From Verrucomicrobium sp. BvORR106 (lineage in GTDB: Bacteria; Verrucomicrobiota; Verrucomicrobiia; Verrucomicrobiales; Verrucomicrobiaceae): a stretch of 64,000 bases of DNA. The notes under the pieces are model-generated. The model saw only the letters and a list, made by a program, of their open reading frames with translations. It was not told the origin of the DNA and did no database searches. The stretch spans positions 124,001-188,000 of the forward strand of contig NZ_BATR01000112.1 in the NCBI RefSeq assembly GCF_000739655.1. The letters are read 5' to 3'. Within the stretch, counting starts at the first letter, position 1; each line of letters starts with the position of its first letter. Positions 43,508-53,915 of the stretch are shown piece after piece. A program made the position numbers and the translations under genes.

Positions 43508-44038
43508 ATGGAACAACCTGACGACAGCGCGAGAATCAGTGACACCCGGCTGGTGGTCGTGGCGTTTGACAATGCCGCTGAGGCCTTCGACATGCGGGGT
43601 GTGCTGACGAGGCTGCAGGAAGTGCATACCATGGATGCGGTGGAGATGGTGGTCGTGGTGCGGGACGAGAAGGGGAAGGTGACGCTCCACCAGCAGGATA
43701 ACCTGGCCGTGATCGGTGCCACTTATGGCTCCTTTGCCGGGCTACTGGCCTCGCTCATCTTTCTGAATCCATCCGGAGTATTGCTGGGGCTGGGCATCGG
43801 GGCGATCTCCGGCAGGCTCTCTGACGTGGGGATCAGTGATGCATTCATGCGAGAACTGGGGAGTACGCTCACGAACGGTACCTCAGCGCTCTTCGTTTTG
43901 GTGCGCAAAACCAACCCGGACGAGGTCGTGGCCGGGCTGCAGCGGTTTGCCGGGCGGTGCCGGGTGTTGCAGGCACCACTTCCGCCGGAGAATGAAGCCC
44001 GGCTGAGAGCCCTGCTGGAGAGGAAGGATCCCGAATAG
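43508..44038 (+). CDS. DUF1269-family membrane protein
   Basis: 176 residues. Starts with a soluble stretch (LVVVAFDNAAEAFDMRGVLTRLQEVHTMDAVEMVVVVRDEKGKVTLHQ), then a Gly/Ala-rich hydrophobic hairpin (GATYGSFAGLLASLIFLNPSGVLLGLGIGAISGRLSDVGI) and a soluble tail with ALFVLVRKTNPDEVVAGLQRF. This is the DUF1269 layout. Role unknown; its place between the acetate kinase fusion and the sdhC gene, with a strong ribosome-binding site, implies it is made in quantity with the anaerobic enzymes. It has no His or Cys pattern suggesting a redox cofactor. Confidence 0.8.
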   Translation: MEQPDDSARISDTRLVVVAFDNAAEAFDMRGVLTRLQEVHTMDAVEMVVVVRDEKGKVTLHQQDNLAVIGATYGSFAGLLASLIFLNPSGVLLGLGIGAISGRLSDVGISDAFMRELGSTLTNGTSALFVLVRKTNPDEVVAGLQRFAGRCRVLQAPLPPENEARLRALLERKDPE

Positions 44039-44103
44039 CCCTCGGGTCATTGTCAGTATGTTTTCAGAAGTTTCATGCAACCCGATTCATCATCTTCATC
44101 ATC

Positions 44104-44805
44104 ATGAGCACTCTCACACATGCGGTGGCATTGACGGTTGGCTCCTCCATCGGAAAGAAGGCGCTGGTGGCCGTGACTGGCGCGGTACTGGCCGGTTTCG
44201 TATTGGGCCACATGATCGGTAACCTTCTCATCTTTGCCGGGCCGGACGCGATCAATGAGTATGGACACCTGCTTCAGACGATGCTGCACGGCATGGGGGT
44301 CTGGGTGGCGCGCATCGGGCTGCTGGCGTGTACCGTGGTGCATGTGGTCCTGACAGTGCAGTTGACCAGGGAGAATCGCGCGGCCCGTCCTGGCCGCTAT
44401 GGGTATGATGCAACGATCCAGGCCACCCGATCCTCTCGCACCATGATCTTCAGCGGGCTTACCTTGCTGGCATTCATCGTGTATCACCTCATGCATTTCA
44501 CCCTCCGGGTGGGGAATGAGTATGCCACCTACAAGACCACCTTGCACGGGGAGCAGGTGCATGATGTGTACCGCATGGTCATTGATGGATTCTCGTGGTG
44601 GCCGGCCTCCGTGTTCTACCTCATCGCCATGGCCATGCTCTGCTCCCATCTGAGCCATGGGGTGAGCAGCATGTTCCAGACGCTGGGCCTCAGCACTCCG
44701 CGCACCATGGGGACCTTCCGGATGGTGGGACGGGCGTATGCCGCTCTCATCTTTGGGGGAAATGCCTTCATCGTGCTCGCCGTCTGGTTCAAGTGGGTTC
44801 ACTGA
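44104..44805 (+). CDS. sdhC: Succinate dehydrogenase/fumarate reductase cytochrome b558 subunit
   Basis: 233 residues from ATG 44104; the open frame begins further upstream without a signal. Five hydrophobic helices carry spaced histidines (LGHMIGN, VVHVVLT, YHLMHF, SHLSHG), suited to two b hemes, as in the Bacteroides/Wolinella/Bacillus-type single-anchor subunit. There is no separate SdhD. It binds the flavoprotein and iron-sulfur subunits to the membrane and exchanges electrons with menaquinone. The C-A-B order and the carrier/aspartase upstream favour fumarate reduction, though the same family can oxidise succinate. Confidence 0.92.
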   Translation: MSTLTHAVALTVGSSIGKKALVAVTGAVLAGFVLGHMIGNLLIFAGPDAINEYGHLLQTMLHGMGVWVARIGLLACTVVHVVLTVQLTRENRAARPGRYGYDATIQATRSSRTMIFSGLTLLAFIVYHLMHFTLRVGNEYATYKTTLHGEQVHDVYRMVIDGFSWWPASVFYLIAMAMLCSHLSHGVSSMFQTLGLSTPRTMGTFRMVGRAYAALIFGGNAFIVLAVWFKWVH

Positions 44806-44847
44806 GCCAACGCCAGATGTTCATTCACACCTCAACCTTCCGCGCCC

Positions 44848-46857
<2,010 letters not shown>

Positions 46858-46930
46858 CTTTCCTTCGCAATGGGTCCCTTGCCCGGGGACGATGCCTTCT
46901 CTATTCCGCAACTTTTACCTGAAGACTTCC

Positions 46931-47725
46931 ATGGCCCGCACTCTGAATTTGCACCTGAAAATCTGGCGTCAACCTGGTCCTGATGCCGGTGGTTGGTTTC
47001 AGGAAATCGAAGCCAGTGAAATTCCAGAAACGGCCTCGTTTCTAGAGATGCTCGATATTGTGAATCAGAAGCTGATTTCCGTCTCTGGTGATCCCGTGGT
47101 CTTCGACCATGATTGTCGGGAAGGCATCTGTGGCACGTGCGGCATGGTTATCAACGGGGTGCCGCACGGGCCTCAGCGCGGCACCACCACCTGCCAGCTG
47201 CACATGCGCACTTTCAACGACGGCGACACCATCTGGATTGAGCCCTTTCGAGCCAAGGCCTTCCCGATCATCAAGGATCTGATGGTGAACCGCAGCGGGT
47301 TTGACCGCATCATGGCTGCAGGTGGTTTTATCAGCGTGCGCACGGGGGCGGCCCAGGATGCGAATGCGTTGCCGATCTCCAAGGAGGCGGCGGATTCCTC
47401 CATGGACGCTGCGGAGTGCATTGGCTGCGGGGCCTGCGTGGCCTCGTGTAAGAACGCCAGTGCCATGCTCTTCACCGCAGCGAAGGCGGGTCAGTTCAAC
47501 ATGTTGCCGCAGGGGCAGCCGGAGAAGCACCGCCGCGTGCTGGGCATGGTGAAGACCATGGACGAGGCCGGTTTCGGCAACTGTACCAACCAATACGAGT
47601 GCGAGGCCGCCTGTCCCAAGCGGATTGGGGTGAGATGGATCTCCAAGCTCAACCGGGACTACACCCTGGCAGTGGTGCATGACACCCTCCTGGCCCCCGT
47701 GGGCAAGGGCGGCGGGGAAGGGTAG
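46931..47725 (+). CDS. sdhB: Succinate dehydrogenase/fumarate reductase iron-sulfur subunit
   Basis: 264 residues from ATG 46931; the open frame extends upstream into sdhA but only the later start gives the family N-terminus (ARTLNLHLKIWRQ). The 2Fe-2S cysteines are C62, C67, C70 and C88 (DCREGICGTCGM...TTTCQL). CIGCGACVASC and CEAACPKRI supply ligands for the 4Fe-4S and 3Fe-4S clusters. It carries electrons between the flavin and the hemes. Last gene of the operon; convergent with the membrane-protein gene at 47735 (nine-base gap). GGTRATTCAG occurs three times just past the stop. Confidence 0.95.
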   Translation: MARTLNLHLKIWRQPGPDAGGWFQEIEASEIPETASFLEMLDIVNQKLISVSGDPVVFDHDCREGICGTCGMVINGVPHGPQRGTTTCQLHMRTFNDGDTIWIEPFRAKAFPIIKDLMVNRSGFDRIMAAGGFISVRTGAAQDANALPISKEAADSSMDAAECIGCGACVASCKNASAMLFTAAKAGQFNMLPQGQPEKHRRVLGMVKTMDEAGFGNCTNQYECEAACPKRIGVRWISKLNRDYTLAVVHDTLLAPVGKGGGEG

Positions 47726-47734
47726 GGTGGTGAT

Positions 47735-48574
47735 TCAGTATTTCGGTAATTCAGTAAACCGGTAGATCGGTGATTCAGATGTTTGATCGGTTGGCGGTAA
47801 AAGAGGGGAAGCGTCAGCGGCGGGCGTGGTGGGGCTGTTTGCGGTCTTTGGGTTTGCGGAGAGCATAGCCAGCAGCAGTGGCATGGCTCCGACGCAGGAA
47901 ATGATCATGCCTTCATCTCCATCCCAGACGGAGGCACCCACGATGACGATTAACAACGCAAGCCAAAGCCAGAGTGCCAGGGCTCGTGCCCACCGCAACC
48001 ACCCTGATGGTCGGCGCGGGGGCAGGTTGGAGGCAAATTCATGACGGAACAGGAAGGCGAACACTATTGGCAGAGAAACTAAGGCACCTGCTATCCAGAC
48101 CATGGATTCACTCATCACGTTGATAGTGGTGACGTCGTCCCAGATGGGAAAGTCCCACCGCCACAGACGAACTTTATAATACCACGATGAGAAGGGGATC
48201 TTGATGGCCCACAGACCCAGCCAGACCACGGAGAAGTAGCCTATTCGCTTCCAGCCTTGGTGACGAAGATAGAAGGCTCCCACGTAGTGAGCGACCAGCA
48301 CTCCTGCCCCAAGCGCCATCATGCCACGGCCCAGATCCGTGAGACGCTTGTGAGGCGTCTCATAGTTCTTCATTTGCCGGTACCACTCACGGGACTGGCT
48401 GGAACTTGGGAGAGATTGCAACTCGTGAGACAAGCGCTGCGCAATGCCAGGCTCTGAATAGACGGGGAAACAGACGCCGACGATCCAGAGCAGTATGCCG
48501 AGGGCGGCCAGGGTACCCGGGATCCATCTTGAGGTGAGCGTGACGACGGTGAAACCCGGCAGGTGTGCGAGCAT
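47735..48574 (-). CDS. Multi-spanning membrane protein, unknown
   Basis: 279 residues with about six hydrophobic segments (roughly 15-38, 83-103, 112-130, 155-180, 198-216, 222-240). A soluble, charged stretch after the first helix contains YSEPGIAQRLSHELQSLPSSSQSREWYRQMKNYETPHKRLTDLGRGMMALG, and the C-terminus is Pro/Ser-rich. I do not recognise a family. No signal for substrate or cofactor. Not in an operon with its neighbours. Confidence 0.6.
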   Translation of the reverse strand: MLAHLPGFTVVTLTSRWIPGTLAALGILLWIVGVCFPVYSEPGIAQRLSHELQSLPSSSQSREWYRQMKNYETPHKRLTDLGRGMMALGAGVLVAHYVGAFYLRHQGWKRIGYFSVVWLGLWAIKIPFSSWYYKVRLWRWDFPIWDDVTTINVMSESMVWIAGALVSLPIVFAFLFRHEFASNLPPRRPSGWLRWARALALWLWLALLIVIVGASVWDGDEGMIISCVGAMPLLLAMLSANPKTANSPTTPAADASPLLPPTDQTSESPIYRFTELPKY

Positions 48575-48704
48575 AAGTGGCTATGTCCCAAACGGACGAG
48601 GAGCGTCTGTTCTGAACATAATCGGAGTGAACAGCAGCAGTAGCCAGGAGATCGACCGGTTGTCGCAACCCTTCGGATCGACGCCCACCCCACCCAGGTC
48701 CGCC

Positions 48705-49283
48705 CTAGTCGTCCAGGCCTTTGCCTGCGAGGATCTGGGGTGTGCATTTCTCGATCCGTGACTCGCGGGTCTTGGATTGCTTGGCGCTGGAGAAGTGCAG
48801 CAGGTAAGCTCGTTGCCGGCCCGGGGTGAGGGCCTTGAAGGCAGCTTTCAGCTTGGGGCTCTTGTCCAGTTTGTTTTGAAACTCCTCTGGCACGGGGTGC
48901 TCGGAGATGTCCTTGAGTGGCACCTCCAGGCCTGCCTTCTCCACTTCCATGGCCTCCCGAATGTAGGTCTTCAGGATGGCCTGGTTCTTGACGATGTCAG
49001 CACTCTTGGTGAAGCGGGCCTGACGCGCTGCCTGGGTGTTTTCCGTGGGGCGTACCAGGATCCCCTTGGCATCTTGCAACAGGGCGCCTTTGCAGAACAG
49101 GAGGGCGCAGTACTCTTTGAAGCCGATCAGGATTACCACATTGCGGCCCTCGAAGGTATAGCAAGGTTTGCCCCATTTCAGTTCCTCTGTCAGCCCACAG
49201 GAGAGTGCGATGGCTCGCAGCTTCGTCAGTTCATCCTGCCATTTCTTGGCTCTGCTCAGGAAGTCATCGACCTTGGGATTCAT
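48705..49283 (-). CDS. YdeI-like protein (DUF1801/OmdA type)
   Basis: 192 residues from ATG 49283; the frame stays open upstream but without coding character. The N-terminal half has the DUF1801 core (LRAIALSCGLTEELKWGKPCYTFEGRNVVILIGFKEYCALLFCKGALL). The C-terminal half has the YdeI/OmdA tail (VPEEFQNKLDKSPKLKAAFKALTPGRQRAYLLHFSSAKQSKTRESRIEKC). B. subtilis and E. coli relatives are linked to stress tolerance, without a known activity. Monocistronic. Confidence 0.8.
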   Translation of the reverse strand: MNPKVDDFLSRAKKWQDELTKLRAIALSCGLTEELKWGKPCYTFEGRNVVILIGFKEYCALLFCKGALLQDAKGILVRPTENTQAARQARFTKSADIVKNQAILKTYIREAMEVEKAGLEVPLKDISEHPVPEEFQNKLDKSPKLKAAFKALTPGRQRAYLLHFSSAKQSKTRESRIEKCTPQILAGKGLDD

Positions 49284-49973
49284 AGAGGGCGTTGGTGAGG
49301 CGGGTGGGGGATAGCGCACGATTATACGGAGTGCGTCCACCGGCCGCAACTGCTGGGTGGGAGGCTGGGCTTGATTGCCATCCCTCGCAATTGACTGGGG
49401 GCGCTGCGGTGCAGCGTGCTGGAATCCTGCACGAAAAGGAAAAACTTTTTCCTGACAAGCGCGCCACCCTGGCTGGTGGCGATTCATCGATGTCTTGTTG
49501 TTGTGAGAGTTGTTAGTCGGAGGGCGGGGATGGGAGTCCCCGCTCTTCTTTTTCCCTGTGAGCCGCATCCCTCCGGTCGCCACTCACTTCCTGAGGTTCA
49601 TGGAAAGTTCGGTTGACGGGCCGAAGGTCAGGAGCCGCCCTCTTCATGGTCTACCCCTGCGGTCCAGGAGGGGGGATCACTCGCGGGAAAGGACTCGTCA
49701 ATCGCTTCATCCACTCTTTCATCGTCCGTGGGGTGGATGTGCTGCTGCTCAGTATCGTCAGAATTTCCCGGAGAAATGTTCATAGGGATAAAGGGCAAAT
49801 CTTGCTGGTTCAGGGGGGCGGAAAGAGATACGCGTTCGGAGGAAGGGGGCGTGGCGAAAAAATTGCGGCTCTTGGGGTAAGGGTTTCACCTGAAAGTGTG
49901 GTAGGGCGTGCTTCCGGAGAGCGCGATCCGGTCAGAACTGGGGCAGTCATGAAGTTTCCATGAAAACACGCTC
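49284..49973. other. Intergenic region without a supported gene
   Basis: Short frames here have no start context or domain. A perfect 15-base palindrome GGAAAAACTTTTTCC is at 49438-49452, possibly an operator. The final bases before the TTG at 49974 presumably hold the promoter of the regulator gene; I see no clear -35/-10 pair. Confidence 0.4.
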
Positions 49974-50666
49974 TTGAACGAAGAACCCTCCGCATCAAAT
50001 CCCGAGTCGGCAGCGCGTGTTCTGCTGATTGAAAACAATCATTTGTTTAGAAGGGCCGTCGCGGAATGGATCAATAAAATAGGCGGTGCCCTTGTTTGCG
50101 GCGAGGCTTCAGACGTGGCATCCGGACTCGAGGCCGTGCGCACCCTTCAGCCAGACTTGGCCATCGTAGATGTGCATCTGCCTGATGGAGACGGCATCAG
50201 ACTGATCCCGGAGATCAGGTCTTTGTCTCCAGGCACTGCCGTGCTGATCCTGACCGCGCATGATGAGTCGTTCTTCGGGCTCAAGGCCCTGGAGGCTGGT
50301 GCGGACGGGTATCTGGTGAAGGACGATATCGAGAGCCTGCTCAAGCCCGCGGTGCAGCAGATCTTGCGGAAGGAGTTCTTCCTGCCCCCCAAGCTGGTGG
50401 ATCACCTGGTGTACAGGCTGGAACATTCGGAACGGTTGTCAGAGAAGGAGGACAGGGAGAACCTCTCGTGTCTCACGGATCGTGAGATGGAAGTCTTCCA
50501 ATGGCTCTCCAAGGACTACGGCACCAAACAGATTGCCGAACGACTCGGTCTCGGCATCAAGACGATTGAGACCCATCGAGCCAACATCATGGCAAGGCTG
50601 AAGCTGAGCACCGCAGATCAGTTGGTGAACTTTGCGCTGCAATGGCGTGAGAGGCTGATGTCGTGA
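49974..50666 (+). CDS. NarL/LuxR-family response regulator
   Basis: 230 residues starting from TTG 49974; no in-frame ATG is better placed. The receiver has the acidic pair replaced in part (LLIENNHLFRR: one Glu before Asn-Asn), phosphoacceptor Asp in LAIVDVHLPDGDG, Thr in ILTAHDE and Lys in LVKDDI. The HTH has CLTDREMEVFQWLSKDYGTKQIAERLGLGIKTIETHRANIMARL. The unusual ENN in place of DD(H) at the Mg site may weaken phosphorylation. No kinase next door. It is a paralogue of the regulator at 53151-53915, with shared GIKT(I/V)ETHRA. Confidence 0.88.
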   Translation: MNEEPSASNPESAARVLLIENNHLFRRAVAEWINKIGGALVCGEASDVASGLEAVRTLQPDLAIVDVHLPDGDGIRLIPEIRSLSPGTAVLILTAHDESFFGLKALEAGADGYLVKDDIESLLKPAVQQILRKEFFLPPKLVDHLVYRLEHSERLSEKEDRENLSCLTDREMEVFQWLSKDYGTKQIAERLGLGIKTIETHRANIMARLKLSTADQLVNFALQWRERLMS

Positions 50667-50851
50667 TGGCACGGCGGCCGTATAAGGAACCGATCGCAAA
50701 CGGTGGAGAATCGTGAGCGGCTGAGCGCCCACCCCGATACGCGCATCAGGGATTAAATTGGAGAGACCGATGCACCCTTTGGGGGCGAATGATCGCGAAG
50801 CCATAGGCTCGTGAGGCCGCATGGCGCAACTCTTTATACACACCAATCTCC

Positions 50852-51139
50852 ATGTCCGAGCTCATCTACATCAGCCGTAATTTCACAGAACTGGGTGGCT
50901 TCAAGTCCGACGAAATCATCGACTTCCACAAAAGAAGCATCCTCACGGAGAAGGACTTTGTGCGGGTGGGCGGCGAGGAGACATGGCTCCCCCTTCATGA
51001 CTGGATCTCCGGTGCCCGGGATGCCTCGCCCATCAAGACCGCAGCGGGCGGCACCAATGGCCATACGACAACCGCTCAGAGTGCCCCTACCACGACGGTG
51101 AAGGCGCCCAAGGCGAAGAAGGCCAAGCGGGGTAGCTGA
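50852..51139 (+). CDS. Small GYF_2-like domain protein
   Basis: 95 residues. The first 55 (YISRNFTELGGFKSDEIIDFHKRSILTEKDFVRVGGEETWLPLHDWI) follow the GYF_2/DUF4339 pattern: a short beta-sheet and helix domain with a final W-x-P-L. The rest is a Thr/Ala-rich, Lys-ending tail (KAPKAKKAKRGS) that could bind nucleic acid or act as a linker. Function unknown; many bacteria of this type have multiple such domains. Single gene. Confidence 0.65.
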   Translation: MSELIYISRNFTELGGFKSDEIIDFHKRSILTEKDFVRVGGEETWLPLHDWISGARDASPIKTAAGGTNGHTTTAQSAPTTTVKAPKAKKAKRGS

Positions 51140-51249
51140 CCTCCTGAGGCCGCTCAACGTTGGCGAGTGGCCCGCGAGAGAAGTTGTGGCGGTCTGACAG
51201 GTCTTAGTACGACATGTGCCGGAAAATCCAGGGGTGCGCACGCATCCCT

Positions 51250-51290
51250 GCGTGCTGTTTCCGGCATTTTGCCGGGAACGGCAGTCAGCG
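51250..51290 (+). repeat. Dispersed repeat copy 1 with hairpin
   Basis: GCGTGCTGTTTCCGGCATTTTGCCGGGAACG... shares about 41 positions, with few differences, with 52582-52622. It holds a hairpin CCGGCA-TTT-TGCCGG (51261-51275). The other copy has compensating changes in the outer stem pair, which points to a conserved folded element. Confidence 0.6.
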
Positions 51291-51395
51291 TGGGGCCTCT
51301 CGTGTTGCAACCAAACATTCGCACTACGTGCATTCGAGCGAGGTTTTGCCTCGAACTTGAGGGCGTTGGCGCGGGCAGACAGGGAAAGCCCCGCT

Positions 51396-51812
51396 CTACT
51401 CCGAGGCAAAGGTATTCTGATGAGCCCGGGCGGCCGCTAGTACCTCGTTGATGTGGTCTAGCGTGACGGGTTTAGTCAGATGGCGGTGATAACCCACCGC
51501 AAAACTCCGCTCTTGATCCTCCCTTGAACAGTAGCCGCTGAAGGCCACCGCATAGACGTGACGGGCGGGGTTGATCTGGCAGATCATCTCCCAGCCATCT
51601 CCATCGGGCAGACCGATGTCTGAGATGAGGACCTGGCAATCGCTGCCCGGCACCAGCTCCAGAGCTTCCTGCACGCTGGTGGCGGACTGTACCTGGTGAC
51701 CCAGGGATCTCAAGTAGCGTGTGAGGTAAAGAAGAGTGTCTTCATGGTTCTCAACCACAACGACACGCAGGCCCGGAAGGCGGGTGGCGGGATCAACTGG
51801 GGGACGGGGCAT
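51396..51812 (-). CDS. Stand-alone receiver-domain response regulator
   Basis: 138 residues from ATG 51812; an upstream TTG/ATG frame to 51896 adds low-quality sequence. A receiver fold with acidic residues VVVENHED, phosphoacceptor Asp in VLISDIGLPDGDG, Ser/Thr switch AFSGYC and Lys in LTKPVT, and no output domain. Such proteins pass phosphate or modulate a kinase in trans. The neighbouring DNA is repeat-rich; no cognate kinase is nearby. Confidence 0.82.
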   Translation of the reverse strand: MPRPPVDPATRLPGLRVVVVENHEDTLLYLTRYLRSLGHQVQSATSVQEALELVPGSDCQVLISDIGLPDGDGWEMICQINPARHVYAVAFSGYCSREDQERSFAVGYHRHLTKPVTLDHINEVLAAARAHQNTFASE

Positions 51813-52288
51813 GAGATGCGGGTGAGGGGATGTCCTGGGGCGAGCCTTGAAACGCCGCCCACGCCCAGGTGAGGGGTGACAAACCTGCCTCACCACAAGT
51901 GCCTACGCGAGAAATAAGAGACAAAAGAAAGCGTGTTCATTCGAAGTGAATGCCGGGACTGGAGATGGCGAAAGATGCCCAGAATGATTCTTGTCATGCT
52001 AACTGGCGGAGTGAGCCTGGGGCGAGCTTTGGCGGAGAGGAATGCCTGCCAGCCAACGCGGCCGTAGGCGGCCTGGTGGCTGACGCCTGTGCGCTTGCCC
52101 ACTGGTGATGGCTGACCAATCACCCAGCGGCCATGTAGTTGACGACGTGAGGAGAACAGACCAACCGCGCGCGTTTTGGGGTGGCCGCCAAGGAACCACC
52201 CGGAGGTGCCATTCTCAGTTCGAAGCTGATCCCCAGCGGGGATCTCTAACACAGCCCAACGTTGGACGAGCCCTAAGCGAGTCAACGT

Positions 52289-52369
52289 TGGGTACCCCCG
52301 CAGAGGATGATCAGGTGGGAAGGCGGACAGCATTCCCTTTCTCCCCACCGCCATCAACACCTCCACGTC
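52289..52369 (+). repeat. Inverted repeat, left arm
   Basis: Runs GTTGGGTACCCCCGCAGAGG... to CACCTCCACGTC and aligns with the reverse complement of 52642-52724 at most positions, including the blocks AGAGGATG, TCAGGTGGGAAGGC and ATCAACACCTCCAC. The ends of the arms face each other about 270 bases apart. The pair could be a remnant of a mobile or miniature element. Confidence 0.6.
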
Positions 52370-52581
52370 AGTCCCCCAGGTTCCTTGGCCGGCACTAGCT
52401 GAAGCGTCTGCGGTGCGGGCCTCGCGGAGGAGGGGCGAGTGTTGGGCAGGTGGAGGTGTTTAGCGGGAGGGAAGTGGCAGACGGGGAGACAAGTGCCTGC
52501 CAAGGAACCTGGGTAGTGAAGCTCAGACTGACAGGCCTCAAATGGCCTGTGCCTGGGAAGCTCGGGGAGCGCATGCATCCT

Positions 52582-52622
52582 GCGTGTTGTTTGCGGCATC
52601 TTGCCGCGAACGTCAGTCAGCG
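52582..52622 (+). repeat. Dispersed repeat copy 2 with hairpin
   Basis: Second copy of the element at 51250-51290. Hairpin GCGGCA-TCT-TGCCGC (52593-52607), the outer pair C-G to G-C relative to copy 1. It ends in the shared CAGTCAGCG. Confidence 0.6.
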
Positions 52623-52641
52623 CATGACATCAGGTCCAACC

Positions 52642-52724
52642 GAAGTGGAGGTGTTGATTGCGGTGGGCCGATAGCGGATGCTGTTGGCCTTCCCACCTGA
52701 ACATCCTCTATGGGAGTACCCAGG
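52642..52724 (-). repeat. Inverted repeat, right arm
   Basis: Complementary partner of 52289-52369; see that entry for the matching blocks. The middle holds more differences than the two ends of the arm. Confidence 0.6.
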
Positions 52725-52775
52725 GTCTCCGTCCACTTCGTGGCCTTTGCCCCTGGGCTGGGCTCTGTGGGCCTT

Positions 52776-53051
52776 TCAGGCCCAAATCCTCTGAGGGGAC
52801 CTACTGAGAGCTGAGCCAGAGTCGGTTCCTTGGTGCCAATCCCAAACGCACGCGATTGGTTTGTTATCCTCACGTCGACTACGACCGGTGTTGGTGACGC
52901 TTAGGCAGAGGGAGATGTCTTCCGGCCTGCGCGGCTGTAGGGTGAGAGTGACGCGGGTGTGCCCAGGATCGACTGCCTCGAACTGTGGACACTGGTTGTA
53001 CAAGGTCCGCAGGGAGCGCTCGATATCGATGGTCTTGGTGATCGGTTCCAT
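52776..53051 (-). pseudogene. Possible truncated small gene
   Basis: From ATG 53051 about 58 codons (MEPITKTIDIERSLRTLYN..., ending near LSVTNTG) have the strong G/C third-position bias of real genes here. After that the frame enters repeat-type sequence with no such bias. I read it as the front of a small gene whose end was replaced by repeat DNA. No domain is recognised. Confidence is low because the piece is short. Confidence 0.3.
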
Positions 53052-53150
53052 GATGGTGCTGGTTCCGATTTTGGGGAGAATCACTCCCCTTGCTGGAACA
53101 TGGTGGCACCTGCTGAAGGTGGACGATCAGAGGAACTCCCGAGCTTTTCG

Positions 53151-53915
53151 TCAGGCGGGCACGGCGCTTTGTGGCTGAATAAAGCCCAGATCAGTCTGAG
53201 AGTGCGGTTTGACGTCCGTGAAGTTCTCCAGATTGAACCAGTCGCGCGCCAGGCTGGCGACTTCTGCCGCGCTGGGGAGATTGAGCTTTTTCTTGATGCT
53301 GGCGCGATGGGTTTCGACTGTCTTGATGCCCATGCCGAGCTCCTGGGCGATGGTCTGGGTGGCCAGGTTTCGACCCACGCACAGGAACACTTCTTTCTCC
53401 CTCGGGGAAAGGCTGGCGAGCAGGTCCGCCGGGGGGGAGTCAGATTTGGCCATGGCGTCCAGCAGCAGGTGACTGTGGAAGCGCTTGCTCACGTAGAGCC
53501 GGTCCCGGCTAACCCGTCGCAAGGCGAGTGCCAACTCCGCGAGGCCTTCGTCCTTCCGGAGATAGCCTCGGGCCCCTGCACGAAGGGCCTTCGCCGCGTA
53601 GAGCGGGTTCTCATGTTGGGAGAGGATCAAGACCCGGACGTCTGGGCGCTCCTCACACATCTGGCGGGTCAGCTCGATGCCATTGGTATCGGGAAGACAG
53701 ATGTCCATCACCACCATGTCTGGCTGGGAGGCGTGGAACACTTCCATCGCGTCCTTCGCATTCCCTGCCTCACCGCAAATGGTGAGTTCCCCCACCCGGC
53801 GCACGATTGCCGCGAGCCCGCTGCGGAAGGCGGGGTGGTCATCTACGATGAGGAGCTTTTGTGTCTGGGGGAGGGCACAGAGCGCCTCTTCAGACGCTGG
53901 AGTGATGGAGTTCAT
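53151..53915 (-). CDS. NarL/LuxR-family response regulator
   Basis: 254 residues from ATG 53915. Receiver: LLIVDDHPAFRSG, phosphoacceptor Asp in MVVMDICLPDTNG, Ser in ILSQHE, Lys in YLRKDEG. HTH: SPREKEVFLCVGRNLATQTIAQELGMGIKTVETHRASIKKKLNL. The frame stays open upstream to 54620 without coding character. A paralogue of the regulator at 49974-50666 but with a normal acidic pocket. No histidine kinase is adjacent. The upstream region is AT-rich near 53945-53995 and probably holds the promoter. Confidence 0.88.
   Translation of the reverse strand: MNSITPASEEALCALPQTQKLLIVDDHPAFRSGLAAIVRRVGELTICGEAGNAKDAMEVFHASQPDMVVMDICLPDTNGIELTRQMCEERPDVRVLILSQHENPLYAAKALRAGARGYLRKDEGLAELALALRRVSRDRLYVSKRFHSHLLLDAMAKSDSPPADLLASLSPREKEVFLCVGRNLATQTIAQELGMGIKTVETHRASIKKKLNLPSAAEVASLARDWFNLENFTDVKPHSQTDLGFIQPQSAVPA

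Larger units (their letters stand above)
51813..53150. other. Repeat-rich intergenic tract
   Basis: About 1.3 kb of mosaic, non-coding-looking sequence between two regulators. It contains an inverted repeat (52289-52369 with 52642-52724), a second copy of the hairpin element (52582-52622), and repeated pieces around CCAAGGAACC and its complement at about 52184-52195, 52377-52391, 52498-52512 and 52811-52822. A frame on the minus strand from about 52366 to 51890 is open, but its sequence overlaps the repeats and has mixed coding bias, so I do not call it a gene. A small coding-like piece is at 52776-53051. Confidence 0.5.

Noticed and set aside
47729-47778. Three GGTRATTCAG copies after sdhB
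   Set aside because: Unequal spacing (16 and 24 bases) and partial overlap with the end of the convergent gene make this a weak repeat without clear role.
51890-52366. Minus-strand 158-codon frame between the regulators
   Set aside because: Overlaps the inverted repeat and other repeat pieces, has mixed third-position bias and no recognisable domain; treated as repeat DNA.
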